Positions 25,203 through 34,881 of a stretch of DNA of 64,000 bases are shown here, piece by piece. The stretch is from Anaerovorax odorimutans DSM 5092 (GTDB lineage Bacteria; Bacillota; Clostridia; Peptostreptococcales; Anaerovoracaceae): assembly GCF_000426305.1 (NCBI RefSeq), contig NZ_AUFC01000012.1, positions 35,373 through 99,372 of the forward strand, given 5' to 3'. The notes under the pieces are model-generated. The model worked only from the letters and a program-made list of their open reading frames with translations. It was not told the origin of the DNA and did no database searches. The first letter of the stretch is position 1. Each line of letters begins with the position of its first letter. The translations under genes were made by a program, and so were the position numbers.

Positions 25203-28200
25203 CTATTGTGATTTTCTTACGCCATTTCCATCTATCTTGTAACCGTCAATCTTGGCGTTTACGGCAAGAGAGCCGTCGTGGTAGAAGTAATACCACTTGC
25301 TGTCAATCTGAATCCATTTTTCGGATACCATGATGCCATCCTTGGTAAAGTAGTAGGTCTTCTTGTTGTCATTGGATTCAAAATCTTTCCATCCGATGAG
25401 CATTTTGTTGCCAGAGTAGTAACGCCAATTGTCACCGTCCTTTACCCAGCATGTTTTTAAAATACCTGTGGTTTCAAAGAAATACTTTACACTGTCAATG
25501 GTCTGTGTACCGGTTAAGATATGGCCATCCTTGTAGTAGAGATATTGCCCGGCATCGTTTAACGTCCAACCCTGTGCGGTATGCGGGTCAATTGTCAAAT
25601 TAATGTAGCGATGTAGCATGGAAGAAACCTCTGTACGGGTGGCGCTAGACTTGGGATTGAACCTGTTTTCTGTGTTGCCCATCATAATGCCCGCCTGTTG
25701 CATGATTTTCACTGAATTTATATAGAGGTCACTTATGTCGCAAACATCTGCGTAGGTTTTTTCCTCACGGGCGATAGGCAGTGAATAGCCAGTGGCTTTA
25801 GCATAGTTTGCAAAGATCATGGCAATTTCTTCGCGAGTGACAGTGCGGTTAGGCTCAAATTTACCATTGCCTATACCCTGTATGATGTTTTCCTGATATG
25901 CCCATTCAATATATGGACGGTATGTGTTATCTGCTTTTACATCAATGAAGCTGTTTGAAGTGTGAAGTTTTGTATCCACATTCGACAGTCTGCCAAGCAC
26001 AGTTAACAGCATTCCACGTGTCATAGTGTTGTTGGGTGCAAAAGTATTATCTGAGACGCCGGAGAAAAGTCCGCGACCGACCACATAGTCAATGTCATCC
26101 TTGCCCCAATGGGAACTGATGTCGGTAAACTTTGCTGCTGGATTTGTATAACCTACGCCGTACACTGACAGATGTCCAGTAGGTATGATAATTGTTCCTG
26201 TGTCGGCATCGTAAGCAGAACCAGCTACGAGGGAAGGGTTGCCTTTCGTATCAACGTACACGCCATAGAGATATGTCCCGGATTCGTATTTTCCTGGAGT
26301 GTAAGGAATGGAGATTATTGCACCACCATCGTTAAAACTTGATATTGTAACTGTTTTGCCATCTTTTATGGAGCGGACCGTGATATCATACACCGGTCTT
26401 GTGCCAATCATGGTTGCTGCACCGGAGGAAAGGGATTTTACAGGATTAATTGTGATGGTCATGTTGCCGTTACTTTGTTTTTGAATTTCCTGTAATGCTT
26501 TCAGATCAAAGCTCACATTTATTGAAGAACTGTTGATTTCAAGGGTGGACACACCAGCTTTCACAAGGTCGTTCAGGGAATTGCGAAATAGGGTTGCTGT
26601 CAGTGAGGCTGAATCTTTTGGCATTATGAAGTTGAGATTCACGGAAACTCCGTTTGAGGTTCCTTCCTGTATCTTTGCATCGACCTGTGCCTTGGCAATG
26701 GCATCGGTTACTGTTTTTTCCGGGACGGATACACTGGCTATACCGTTTACCCCGGCGGTTGCGGTAACATAAGCAGTTGCTGTTATAGGTTGGTCAGGAT
26801 GCGTTTGCAGTGTTGATACAACAGATTCAGTTTTAATATCTACAGATGAACTGCTGCCATTAGAGTTGCTGCTTGATTCACTATTATGATGGTATGAGCC
26901 AGGCAAACTGTTGTTTGTGTTAATCGTTACATTGACAATATTGATTCTACCATGTATTTGATTATAGCCGTTACCAATAGCTGCAATTGAAGTATCACTA
27001 CTATAAGCATTGAGGATGGAATTTGTATTGTCGGAGTCAGCCGTTATCATAAGCGATGCATAAAAAGGAACACCAATGGCTGAGCCATATTGGCTGGTAA
27101 TGGTATTGGTTCCCTTAATTATCAGAGTGTTATTCTTTCCGGTAAAATAAAGCGGCGTATAGCATTTTTTACTACTATTGCTGCCGGTATTCAAATCAGC
27201 TGACATAATATTTATATTTTCAATTGTAATATTATTGGATTCGTTAAATATAAAGGCAATATTTTTAATTTGTGTTCCATTGCCTTTAAGTGTCACAGTT
27301 TTGTTTGAACCTACATCAAAGGTATATAACATGCCATTTTCTGGTGTTGTAAAATTGGAAAAATCTAGTGTTACTTCATCCATGTAGTCAAGGAAAGTTT
27401 GAACATCATCCCAGGTATGCGGTGAAGTGTATAGAGTTTCATTAACCGTGGTGGTACCGCGTGAATATATGGCATGGTGGGTGTTGTTGTCAGCGGTCAG
27501 GCTGACAAGCTCTTTGTCATCAGATGCCAGCAAGTAAAAATATAATTTGCTGTTTGAATTGGTTTTTACATCTTTGATACCATAGGCTTTATTATTATAA
27601 TTGTGAAAGGGATCAAGGCTGTTGAAACTCTTTACGCAGGTAACATTGTTGATGCTGCCATCTGTAATAGGGGTGTTTGCTTTGTCCGGCAGAGTAAGAA
27701 CATTCAGATACACATTTTCACAATGACTGTTTTTTATTGATCCGTCTAGGGTAGGGGAGAGCCCCCAACCGCCTCCAATGTCTTTGCCTCCATATGAACC
27801 ACCAACGGCCCTTACTGTACCGCCGTCAATAATGACGTTACCGCCGTTGCCTCCATAGCCGCCACCAATGCCTGCGCCGTAAGTACCTCCGGCTGCATTG
27901 ACTGTACCGCCATAAATATAGACATCGCCACCGTTATAGAAATCCCCGCCACCAATCCCTGCGCCGTTATTTCCACCAGTTGCATTTATTGTACCACCGT
28001 GAATATATACTTTATTGCCTGAGCCACGTGTACCGCCTCCTATGCCTGCAGCAGTCTGTTTGCCACCTACTGCGTTTATCGTTCCGCCGTAAATGGTAAC
28101 TGTAGCACCTGTACCGAACTGCCCGCCGCCGATACCGGCACCCTCATCCTTACCGTATGCATTGACTGTTCCGCCAACAATGGTGATGTTGCCAGCACTT

Positions 28201-29084
28201 TGACATGTACCGCCTCCGATGCCCGCCCCATTAACATCTCCATAGGCATTTAATGTACCAGTACCTTCAGATTGTGCGTAAATGGTAAGGCTTCGCTTTG
28301 GCGTAAAGTAATCACCTGCCCATACATTGATGCCGGCTCCATTATGTGAGGGAGTATGACTTGAGGTCACAGTTAAATTGCAGCCGTCGGTAAGAATAAT
28401 TTGTGCATTGCCGGTAACGGTGAGAGTACTGTTAATACACAGATTACCTGTGGCATAGTACCATCCATCTGGCAGCTCGGTGGTACTATTCGTAAGCTTT
28501 GTTGCTGTTACAGTTTCCTCTTTATCAAATCTATCCATAAAAGTAATTTGTGAAGTTGGTCCTGTTTCCGTAGGCATTACCGACTGTACTCCAACAGTGA
28601 CAGTGATTATTGGTAAGCTCAGATCTTCTTTTATTATGTAATCTTGCGGACAAACGGGGTGGAAAACATAAGTTCCTGATGTTTCAGGAGAATACGACGG
28701 AACGGCTTCCCATGTTACCTGAATATCCAGCGTTTGAACATCTGATTCAACTATATCTATTGCAGTGCTGCTTGTTGCGTTGGTACTGTCGTCTGCTTCT
28801 GAAGAAGTCTCACTATAATCTGTCACATCACCGTCTTCCGAAGCAATAGGTCTTACCGTTGCCCTTAAGGTTTCAGGTAAATTTAAATCGGCTTTAGATG
28901 TGCTTAGTGGTACACTTTGTGCCGCAATGTCAGCCGCTAATTCTGCAAACGCAGTAATTTCTTTGCTTAAGCTGTCGGGAACTTCGTCCGTTTCAGCCGA
29001 AACTGAAACAGGGATCATACCTACAGCCATGATGATGGAAAGCATCACGGTCATAAGCTTTTGAATAGTTTTGTTTTTGTGCAT
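25203..29084 (-). CDS. Secreted SLH-domain surface protein with glycine-rich repeats and choline-binding-like C-terminus
   Basis: The protein has 1293 residues. The ATG at 29084 is chosen because GGAGG precedes it; the upstream one at 29105 is weaker. A signal peptide (hydrophobic LMTVMLSIIMAVGMIPVSVS, cut near SAETDE) starts it. Residues ~285-435 hold six repeats of ~27 residues with core GAGIGGG alternating with 'VYIYGGTVNA', probably a beta-helix. Three SLH modules (~985-1160) anchor it to secondary cell-wall polymer. The end has W-Y-rich wall-binding repeats (DNWRYYSGNKMLIGWKDF, SKWYYFYHDGSLAVNAKIDG). Carrying both anchor types is unusual. The gene is visibly richer in G+C than its neighbours, suggesting transfer. 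Probable adhesin or carbohydrate-binding surface protein. Confidence 0.85.
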   Translation of the reverse strand: MHKNKTIQKLMTVMLSIIMAVGMIPVSVSAETDEVPDSLSKEITAFAELAADIAAQSVPLSTSKADLNLPETLRATVRPIASEDGDVTDYSETSSEADDSTNATSSTAIDIVESDVQTLDIQVTWEAVPSYSPETSGTYVFHPVCPQDYIIKEDLSLPIITVTVGVQSVMPTETGPTSQITFMDRFDKEETVTATKLTNSTTELPDGWYYATGNLCINSTLTVTGNAQIILTDGCNLTVTSSHTPSHNGAGINVWAGDYFTPKRSLTIYAQSEGTGTLNAYGDVNGAGIGGGTCQSAGNITIVGGTVNAYGKDEGAGIGGGQFGTGATVTIYGGTINAVGGKQTAAGIGGGTRGSGNKVYIHGGTINATGGNNGAGIGGGDFYNGGDVYIYGGTVNAAGGTYGAGIGGGYGGNGGNVIIDGGTVRAVGGSYGGKDIGGGWGLSPTLDGSIKNSHCENVYLNVLTLPDKANTPITDGSINNVTCVKSFNSLDPFHNYNNKAYGIKDVKTNSNSKLYFYLLASDDKELVSLTADNNTHHAIYSRGTTTVNETLYTSPHTWDDVQTFLDYMDEVTLDFSNFTTPENGMLYTFDVGSNKTVTLKGNGTQIKNIAFIFNESNNITIENINIMSADLNTGSNSSKKCYTPLYFTGKNNTLIIKGTNTITSQYGSAIGVPFYASLMITADSDNTNSILNAYSSDTSIAAIGNGYNQIHGRINIVNVTINTNNSLPGSYHHNSESSSNSNGSSSSVDIKTESVVSTLQTHPDQPITATAYVTATAGVNGIASVSVPEKTVTDAIAKAQVDAKIQEGTSNGVSVNLNFIMPKDSASLTATLFRNSLNDLVKAGVSTLEINSSSINVSFDLKALQEIQKQSNGNMTITINPVKSLSSGAATMIGTRPVYDITVRSIKDGKTVTISSFNDGGAIISIPYTPGKYESGTYLYGVYVDTKGNPSLVAGSAYDADTGTIIIPTGHLSVYGVGYTNPAAKFTDISSHWGKDDIDYVVGRGLFSGVSDNTFAPNNTMTRGMLLTVLGRLSNVDTKLHTSNSFIDVKADNTYRPYIEWAYQENIIQGIGNGKFEPNRTVTREEIAMIFANYAKATGYSLPIAREEKTYADVCDISDLYINSVKIMQQAGIMMGNTENRFNPKSSATRTEVSSMLHRYINLTIDPHTAQGWTLNDAGQYLYYKDGHILTGTQTIDSVKYFFETTGILKTCWVKDGDNWRYYSGNKMLIGWKDFESNDNKKTYYFTKDGIMVSEKWIQIDSKWYYFYHDGSLAVNAKIDGYKIDGNGVRKSQ

Positions 29085-29311
29085 ACTGTTTCCTCCATTT
29101 CGCAACTTGAAAATTGTTGTTTAATCATCAATTAATACCCATAGTTAGTAAGATGAAAATCTTAAATGCCATGCTTGCTTAGTTACAATTACTTGAATTT
29201 TATCTTTAAAAGTGTTATACTGTAATTACGATAACCATATTTAGTAAACACGGTTATTAACCTAGCTTATTATATGGTATTCTTTAAAAAAAATCAATAG
29301 AGGAGCAGGAT

Positions 29312-29932
29312 ATGAGAGAAAAAAAACCCAACAAGAAAAAGGTGCAAGGAGCCGAAACAAAAAAGAAACTTTATGAAATTGCTGAGAAGCTGTTTACGGA
29401 ACATGATTTTGATGATGTCAGTGTGGAAGATATTACTGATGCTGCAGGAATTACAAAAGGTGCTTTTTATGTGCATTTTGAATCAAAGGACGCGTTGATA
29501 GCCATGTTGATTGCAGATTATGCTGCTCGAGCTGATATGAATTACAAGTCCTTTTTAGAAACACTGCCATCCGATATATCTTCTTCAGAGGTACTGCTTG
29601 TTTTGATTGAAAAAATAACCGATGTTTTGGCTGGTACAATTGGTTATGAAAACATGAAAAAGGTTTATCATATGCTGCTTGAGAGGACTGTTGATACCGA
29701 GGCGGTCAAGGGATACAGACGTGAGCTTTACACGCTGTTCCATAACGTATTAGAGAAGGGAATACAACAGGGTGAATTTAGAAGCACCCTGTCGGTTGAT
29801 ATTACTTCTCGACAACTTGTAATGGCAATAAGAGGTATCAGCTACGAATGGTGTATCCGTTATCCTGAATTTGATTTGAAAGAGCAGGCGGTGGAGCATT
29901 TTAAGTTGCTGTTGAAGGGAATTGAGGTATAG
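29312..29932 (+). CDS. TetR/AcrR-family regulator, divergent from the surface-protein gene
   Basis: This 206-residue protein has a basic N-terminus (REKKPNKKKVQ) followed by a TetR HTH: IAEKLFTEHDFDDVSVEDIT, then AGITKGAFYVHFESKDALIA. The C-terminal helices are of the unresolved ligand-binding type. The base composition resembles the surface-protein gene rather than the flanks, so the two probably arrived together. Its start is about 227 bp from the divergent surface gene, and GGTTA-T-TAACC at about 29262-29272 could be part of an operator. It likely controls that surface protein. Confidence 0.85.
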   Translation: MREKKPNKKKVQGAETKKKLYEIAEKLFTEHDFDDVSVEDITDAAGITKGAFYVHFESKDALIAMLIADYAARADMNYKSFLETLPSDISSSEVLLVLIEKITDVLAGTIGYENMKKVYHMLLERTVDTEAVKGYRRELYTLFHNVLEKGIQQGEFRSTLSVDITSRQLVMAIRGISYEWCIRYPEFDLKEQAVEHFKLLLKGIEV

Positions 29933-29954
29933 AAGATTATCAAATAAAACAAGG

Positions 29955-30005
29955 CCTGATGAAGCCAATACTTGTTGTGTTGGCTCTGTCAGGTTTTTTA
30001 TTTTT
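29955..30005 (+). terminator. Terminator after the TetR gene
   Basis: CCTGA and GCCAA pair with TTGGC and TCAGG across internal loops, followed by TTTTTTA. Confidence 0.65.
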
Positions 30006-30056
30006 ACCTGTAAGCAGGTTTGAAGAGGAATCTTTTAAGAAAGAAATGATATCTTA

Positions 30057-30116
30057 TTGACTTGACTTTTCATTTAATTATAATATATCATAATAATTAG
30101 CAAGCTAACAATTAGC
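30057..30116 (+). promoter_or_regulatory. MarR promoter and operator
   Basis: TTGACT (30057-30062), 16 bp, TATAAT (30079-30084). Immediately downstream lies TTAGC-AA-GCTAA (30097-30108) with a further TTAGC at 30112-30116. The spacing differs from the DtxR-like boxes, so I assign it to the MarR protein encoded next. Confidence 0.6.
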
Positions 30117-30137
30117 AAACAAATATTAGGAGGATAT

Positions 30138-30569
30138 ATGGATAAGAGTTTTCATTATTTAAGTATGATAAATCAGGCATTGTTTCAAAAAAGAGTACTA
30201 AAAAAAATAATCGAAATTGGATTAACGCCAGGGCAGCCTAAAATTCTAGATTATCTTAGTACACATGATGGAAGTATACAAAAAGATATCGCTTATGGGT
30301 GCCAGATAGATCCAGCTACACTTACAGGAATTTTGGAACGTATGGAAGAAAAAGAGTTAGTAGAGCGAAGAGTAATAAAAGGCAACCGTCGTTCCAGTTT
30401 TGTGTATTTAACTGAAAAGGGAAGAAAAAAAGCAGAAAAAGTATCAGAAATTTTTCTGGAAATAGAAGAGAAAATCTTTAAAGGAATAGGAACAGAAGAA
30501 AAAGAACAGTTTATGAATACATTTATTAAAATATGCTGTAATATGACAGAAACGGAGAGGCTTCAATGA
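30138..30569 (+). CDS. MarR-family transcriptional regulator
   Basis: This 143-residue protein has a winged HTH in the usual MarR position: GLTPGQPKILDYLSTHDGSI, QKDIAYGCQIDPATLTGILE, MEEKELVERRVIKGNRRSSF for the wing. N- and C-terminal helices form the dimer. It overlaps the next gene by ATGA, so they are an operon. An operator-like repeat sits just after its -10 box, indicating autorepression. The membrane/kinase fusion downstream is the obvious target. Confidence 0.9.
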   Translation: MDKSFHYLSMINQALFQKRVLKKIIEIGLTPGQPKILDYLSTHDGSIQKDIAYGCQIDPATLTGILERMEEKELVERRVIKGNRRSSFVYLTEKGRKKAEKVSEIFLEIEEKIFKGIGTEEKEQFMNTFIKICCNMTETERLQ

Positions 30570-31867
30570 GCAAAGTAGAATTATTAAAAAGATACATTAT
30601 ATTTATAATAGGATTATTTATCAATTCATTTGGAGTAAGTTTTATAACAAAAGCCAGCCTTGGTACATCACCTATATCAAGTATTCCTTATACCTTAAGT
30701 CTTGGTTTTAAACCTACACTGGGTATGTTTACCCTTTACATGAGCATTATTTTGATTATTATTCAAATCATTCTGCTTCGGAAGAAATTTCCTAAACAGT
30801 ATATTTTACAAATACCCGTTTCTTTTGTATTTTCATGGTTTATTGATTTAACTATGAGTTTATTATCTTTTATGGCTCCAGAAACTTATTTGATGAAATT
30901 TATATCTTTAATAGCAGGATGTATAATCTTGGGTATCGGTGTATATACGGAAATGGTTGCAGATGTGGTTATGCTGCCGGGTGAATCATTTGTAAAGGCT
31001 GTTTCTGTAACTTTTCATAAAGATTTTGGTAAGACCAAAGTTGCGTTTGATTCATCAGTTACAATTATTGCGGGCATTATTGGTCTTATTTTATTTCACA
31101 AATTTGCAGGAGTACGTGAAGGAACTGTTATATCAGCACTCCTTGTTGGCATGATTGCAAGATTCTTAAAGAGAAAATTAAGCTTTGTTGAAAGCTTTAT
31201 AATTGGTAATGATAATATACAAGATGGTCAAGTTATAAAAGAAAATAACAATATTGTTGTTACAATAAGCAGAGAGTATGGCAGCGGAGGAAGGCAGATT
31301 GCTCAGGAATTAGCGGAAAAGCTGGGATTTGAATACTATGACAGAAATATTATAACGATGACTGCACAAAATAGTGACTTACCGGAAGATTATATAGAAG
31401 CAAAAGAGCAAAAGATGAAAAATAGTTTATTATATGATTTATTTTCTCAATATTATGCATTGACAGAAGAAGAAACAGAGCTTGATAAATTATATGAAGT
31501 TGAAGCTAATATTATTAAAGAGGCGGCAAGTAAAGGAAATTGCGTAATTGTTGGAAGATGTGCAGATTATATTTTAAAAAATATGGATAATTGTTATAAT
31601 GTATTTATACATGCGAAAGAAGACTATAAGATCAAGCAGATTATGGAACGTGAGCATATTGATAAAAAACAAGCATTAAAGCATATGCGCGATATTAATA
31701 AGAAACGATTTATACATTATAAATATTATACGGGACAAATATGGGGTTTTTCGCCCAATTATAACCTATGCTTGGATGTTACTGGATTAAATTCAAACAA
31801 GGCTTCAGAAATGATTATGACATACATAAAGTTCTCTGTAAAAGATGAAAATATAGAAAATGTATAA
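30566..31867 (+). CDS. YczE-like membrane protein fused to a cytidylate-kinase-like domain
   Basis: The protein has 433 residues. Residues 1-~215 form a five- or six-helix membrane domain of the YczE/YitT-related type, with the motif KASLGTSPISSIPYTLSLGF. Residues ~225-425 are a cytidylate-kinase-like domain with a glycine loop ISREYGSGGRQIAQELAEKL, an NCVIVGRCADYIL segment and the lid-type MEREHIDKKQALKHMRDI. In other genomes these two modules often occur as adjacent genes; here they are one chain. The glycine loop lacks the classical GKST, as is usual in this kinase-like family. The substrate is unknown. Translationally coupled to MarR. Confidence 0.8.
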   Translation: MSKVELLKRYIIFIIGLFINSFGVSFITKASLGTSPISSIPYTLSLGFKPTLGMFTLYMSIILIIIQIILLRKKFPKQYILQIPVSFVFSWFIDLTMSLLSFMAPETYLMKFISLIAGCIILGIGVYTEMVADVVMLPGESFVKAVSVTFHKDFGKTKVAFDSSVTIIAGIIGLILFHKFAGVREGTVISALLVGMIARFLKRKLSFVESFIIGNDNIQDGQVIKENNNIVVTISREYGSGGRQIAQELAEKLGFEYYDRNIITMTAQNSDLPEDYIEAKEQKMKNSLLYDLFSQYYALTEEETELDKLYEVEANIIKEAASKGNCVIVGRCADYILKNMDNCYNVFIHAKEDYKIKQIMEREHIDKKQALKHMRDINKKRFIHYKYYTGQIWGFSPNYNLCLDVTGLNSNKASEMIMTYIKFSVKDENIENV

Positions 31868-31957
31868 GAGTATATTGGTGATATAAGGTATAATTAAGTT
31901 AATAGTACAAGTGTAACGATAACAAAATTATAACGTAGCAGGAAAGGGAGTATGTTT

Positions 31958-32851
31958 ATGGTAGAACTTGCCTTTAATGAAAGTGCTGGCGGTGGTTTAA
32001 AACTGGCTAAATCAATGAAACATGGAAAGGAATATTCTTCAGGTATAGCTGCCGTAGAAAAAGGAAGTAAACAAAAAACGAGAAACAAAAACAAAACTTA
32101 TAAGTGGTCAGGATTAACTATGGAAGGCAGTTCAATGGATGTTGAATCTTTTTCACTCTATTTAGATATTGGTGATATTTCAAATTTACATACTGGCATG
32201 GAATCACGAAAAAATGTGATTAAAGATTTGTATAATCATTATAGTGACGTATCCGATGAAATATGGGAAACCAATCAACATGCATTAGAGAGGATAAAGG
32301 AGGCAGGGTCGACACTGGAACCTATAAGAATGTGGATAAGTTTAAATGATCCTAATGAAGTGTGCAGTTTATATTTTATATGTCATTTAATGATAAAATC
32401 AAATATTCCTCTTTCTGTTGTTCGTATTCCTGCATGGATTGAAATGGATAACTATAATATTCGTTACAGAAATACAGGGGAAATACCTGCAGAAGAGTTT
32501 GGAAAACTTATTAAATATGAGGAATCAATAAGTCAATGCCAACGTGAAACTTATGCAAATATGTGGAAGGAGCTTGTAAATGAAAATGCTTCTCTAAGAG
32601 TAATTGTGAATGGTAATCTAATAAGTGTTCCGGTGGATTTTTATGACTTTGCACTTAGAGAAAATATGCCAGAAGAAGAGATTAGAATCGGACAGCTAAT
32701 AGGAAAAACATTAAATCAAATATCCGGAGTTGTTGATAGTTGGCTTTTTATGAGAATACAAGCTATGCTACAATCAGAAGAATTGATTGAAGTTGCTCCA
32801 TCAAATGATGACCACCCTTATTCAGTTATTATAAAGAAAAATAAAATATAA
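31958..32851 (+). CDS. DUF1835/DUF3658-type protein of unknown function
   Basis: This roughly 298-residue soluble protein starts at 31958 (GGAAAGGGAG, 7 bp away); the track-like ATG at 31952 is too close to that site. The N-terminus LAFNESAGGGLKLAK and a central MWISLNDPNEVCSLYFICHL are typical of DUF1835. The C-terminal half, with AEEFGKLIKYEESISQCQRE, and IGKTLNQISGVVDSWLFMRI, matches the helical DUF3658 partner. The biochemical role of this family is not established. It has its own short leader and no obvious partner gene. Confidence 0.7.
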   Translation: MVELAFNESAGGGLKLAKSMKHGKEYSSGIAAVEKGSKQKTRNKNKTYKWSGLTMEGSSMDVESFSLYLDIGDISNLHTGMESRKNVIKDLYNHYSDVSDEIWETNQHALERIKEAGSTLEPIRMWISLNDPNEVCSLYFICHLMIKSNIPLSVVRIPAWIEMDNYNIRYRNTGEIPAEEFGKLIKYEESISQCQRETYANMWKELVNENASLRVIVNGNLISVPVDFYDFALRENMPEEEIRIGQLIGKTLNQISGVVDSWLFMRIQAMLQSEELIEVAPSNDDHPYSVIIKKNKI

Positions 32852-32991
32852 AAAGATAAGCATAAGCAAAATTTTTTGTTATGTTTGCTATGTAGGAAAT
32901 ATTGACTTGTAATTTTGAGGGGATATTAGCAGATATTATATTTTTGCAAGCTTTAAAGAATGTTTAAAATTATTATGAGGGAACTGAAATT

Positions 32992-33633
32992 ATGGATAAT
33001 AATGTGTTATGGTATAGAGAAAATCAAATTTCAAGATTAATTAAGAATTTAGACAAAAATAATATGCAGGGCTATTACGTTAAGGATAAAGAAAAGCTTA
33101 TAGAGATTTTAAAAGGTTTTCTTGCCGAGGGTTCAACTATTGGTATAGGTGATTCTATGACTCTTTTCCAATTAGGAATTATAGATTTTTTAAGAGAAGG
33201 AAAGTTTAATTTCCTAGATAAATATAGAGAAGGGATTACAAGGGAAGAAAAAGAAGAAATTTATATTAAAAATTTCTCTTGTGATACATTTTTATCAAGT
33301 TCAAATGCAATAACAGAAAATGGAGAATTGTTTAATATTGATGGTAATGGAAGCAGAGTTGCGCCCATGATTTACGGACCTAAACAGGTTATTATAGTAA
33401 TAGGTATTAATAAAATTGTTAAAAATTTAGAAGAAGCAGAAAAAAGAGTAAGGCGTTATGCAGCTCCTATAGATGCAAAGAGGCTGGGAAAAGAAACTCC
33501 ATGTACAAAATTAGGGTATTGTGTTGACTGCAGCCATGAACAAAGAATTTGTAATGATTTTGTAAGTATTAGAGGTCAGTTTATTAAAGGAAGAATAAAG
33601 GTTATCATAGTAGAAAAAGAACTTGGTTACTAG
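32992..33633 (+). CDS. LUD-domain protein (LutC/YkgG-like)
   Basis: This 213-residue protein of the LUD fold has VKDKEKLIEILKGFLAEGST, IGIGDSMTLFQLGI, SSSNAITENGELFNIDGNGS and a four-cysteine C-terminal segment PCTKLGYCVDC...RICND. LUD domains occur in lactate-utilisation oxidoreductases and in stand-alone clostridial proteins whose substrate is not known. Here no LutA or LutB gene is present, so lactate oxidation cannot be claimed. A LysR regulator follows after 12 bp in the same direction and may control it. Confidence 0.82.
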   Translation: MDNNVLWYRENQISRLIKNLDKNNMQGYYVKDKEKLIEILKGFLAEGSTIGIGDSMTLFQLGIIDFLREGKFNFLDKYREGITREEKEEIYIKNFSCDTFLSSSNAITENGELFNIDGNGSRVAPMIYGPKQVIIVIGINKIVKNLEEAEKRVRRYAAPIDAKRLGKETPCTKLGYCVDCSHEQRICNDFVSIRGQFIKGRIKVIIVEKELGY

Positions 33634-33645
33634 GAGGCGGTACTT

Positions 33646-34551
33646 ATGACTTTGCAGCAGCTAAAATATGTGGTAAAGGTTGCAGAAAAAAGCTCTATAA
33701 ATGAAGCGGCAAAGGAATTGTTAATTTCTCAGCCCAGCTTGTCCAGTGCAATTATTGAACTAGAAAAAGAAATTCATATAACAATTTTTATTCGGAATAA
33801 CAGGGGTGTTTCTGTTACAAATGAAGGTATGGAGTTTTTAGGATATGCAAGACAGGTATTAACTCAGTCAGAGCTGCTAGAATCAAAATATATTAATAAT
33901 ACAAAGATTAAACAGCGTTTTTGCGTATCTACCCAGCATTATACTTTTGCGGCAAATGCATTTGTGGAATTGGTTAAGGAGTTTGGTATTGATGAGTATG
34001 AATTTACGTTGAATGAAACAACAACTTATCAAATTATTGAAGATGTAAAAACAATGTTCAGCGAAATGGGAATAATATATTTAAGTGATTACAACGAAAA
34101 TGTTATACGTAAGATTCTCAAAGAAAATAACTTGGTTTATACAGAACTTTTTACTGCTAAGCCTCATATTTTTATTTGTAATCAGCATCCTCTTGCGAAT
34201 AAAAAAGAAGTACAATTAGAAGACCTTAAGGATTATCCTTGCATATGGTATAGTCAAGGTAAGAACAATTCCTTTTATTTCTCTGAAGAAATTTTGAGTA
34301 CCAGAACTGTGAGTAAGAGCATAAAGGTAAGTGATCGTGCTGCGGTAGTTAATTTCTTAATTGGGCTCAATGGATATACTATTTCATCGGGAGTATTTCC
34401 CAAATATCTTCATGGTGATGACATTATTTCACTTCCTTTAAATGTTGATGAAAAAATTCAGATTGGTATAATTGTACATAAAGATACTGTTTTATCTGAA
34501 CTGGGGAAAATATATACACAAGAATTACGTCAATATGCTAAATATGCATAA
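33646..34551 (+). CDS. LysR-family transcriptional regulator
   Basis: This 301-residue protein has an N-terminal winged HTH (LQQLKYVVKVAEKSSINEAA, LLISQPSLSSAIIELEKEI) followed by a periplasmic-binding-protein-like effector domain with VTNEGMEFLGYARQVL as the linker helix. It lies 12 bp behind the LUD gene, with a ribosome site AGGAGGCGG inside the gap. LysR proteins activate nearby genes in response to a small ligand; the most likely target is the LUD gene or the LysE exporter beyond. Effector unknown. Confidence 0.92.
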   Translation: MTLQQLKYVVKVAEKSSINEAAKELLISQPSLSSAIIELEKEIHITIFIRNNRGVSVTNEGMEFLGYARQVLTQSELLESKYINNTKIKQRFCVSTQHYTFAANAFVELVKEFGIDEYEFTLNETTTYQIIEDVKTMFSEMGIIYLSDYNENVIRKILKENNLVYTELFTAKPHIFICNQHPLANKKEVQLEDLKDYPCIWYSQGKNNSFYFSEEILSTRTVSKSIKVSDRAAVVNFLIGLNGYTISSGVFPKYLHGDDIISLPLNVDEKIQIGIIVHKDTVLSELGKIYTQELRQYAKYA

Positions 34552-34702
34552 AATTTTGCATTTATATTTCCTTTTTATATAAAGTACAGAAGTTATTTTA
34601 TATTTAAGTAATTCCATTTGAGTATGAGATGTTATAGATAGGTGTAATATATTATAATAGAGAGAATCTATAGCATGATATATAAAATTAGTGTTACTCT
34701 AT

Positions 34703-34790
34703 AACGAAAACGTTGTGGTATGCTTTCAATAGCACAAGAACAGTTGTGTGGTATTAAAAAAATACATCGTAGGGGGCATACAGGCTATGA
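34703..34790 (+). ncRNA. Candidate structured leader upstream of the LysE-type exporter
   Basis: A 330-bp gap between LysR and the exporter contains AACG-AAAA-CGTT (34703-34714), then an outer stem GTATGC (34718-34723)/GCATAC (34776-34781). This encloses GCACAA/TTGTGT and GTAT/ATAC hairpins, making a three-way junction. No riboswitch family that I know matches. Only one example is visible, so there is no covariation support. Confidence 0.3.
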
Positions 34791-34881
34791 AATATAAAGG
34801 AAAACATTTATTTTTAAGGAATAAAAATGTTAAATATATAGAAATATTTTTTGTAAATTACCAAAAAAGAGGTGATTTATA

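Noticed and set aside
27780..28230. CRISPR-like or mobile tandem repeats
   Set aside because: These are codon-level repeats encoding GAGIGGG segments of the surface protein, in frame and degenerate.
30097..30116. Member of the DtxR-like operator set
   Set aside because: The half-site is similar, but the spacer is 2 rather than 4 and it abuts the MarR promoter, so a MarR operator is more likely.
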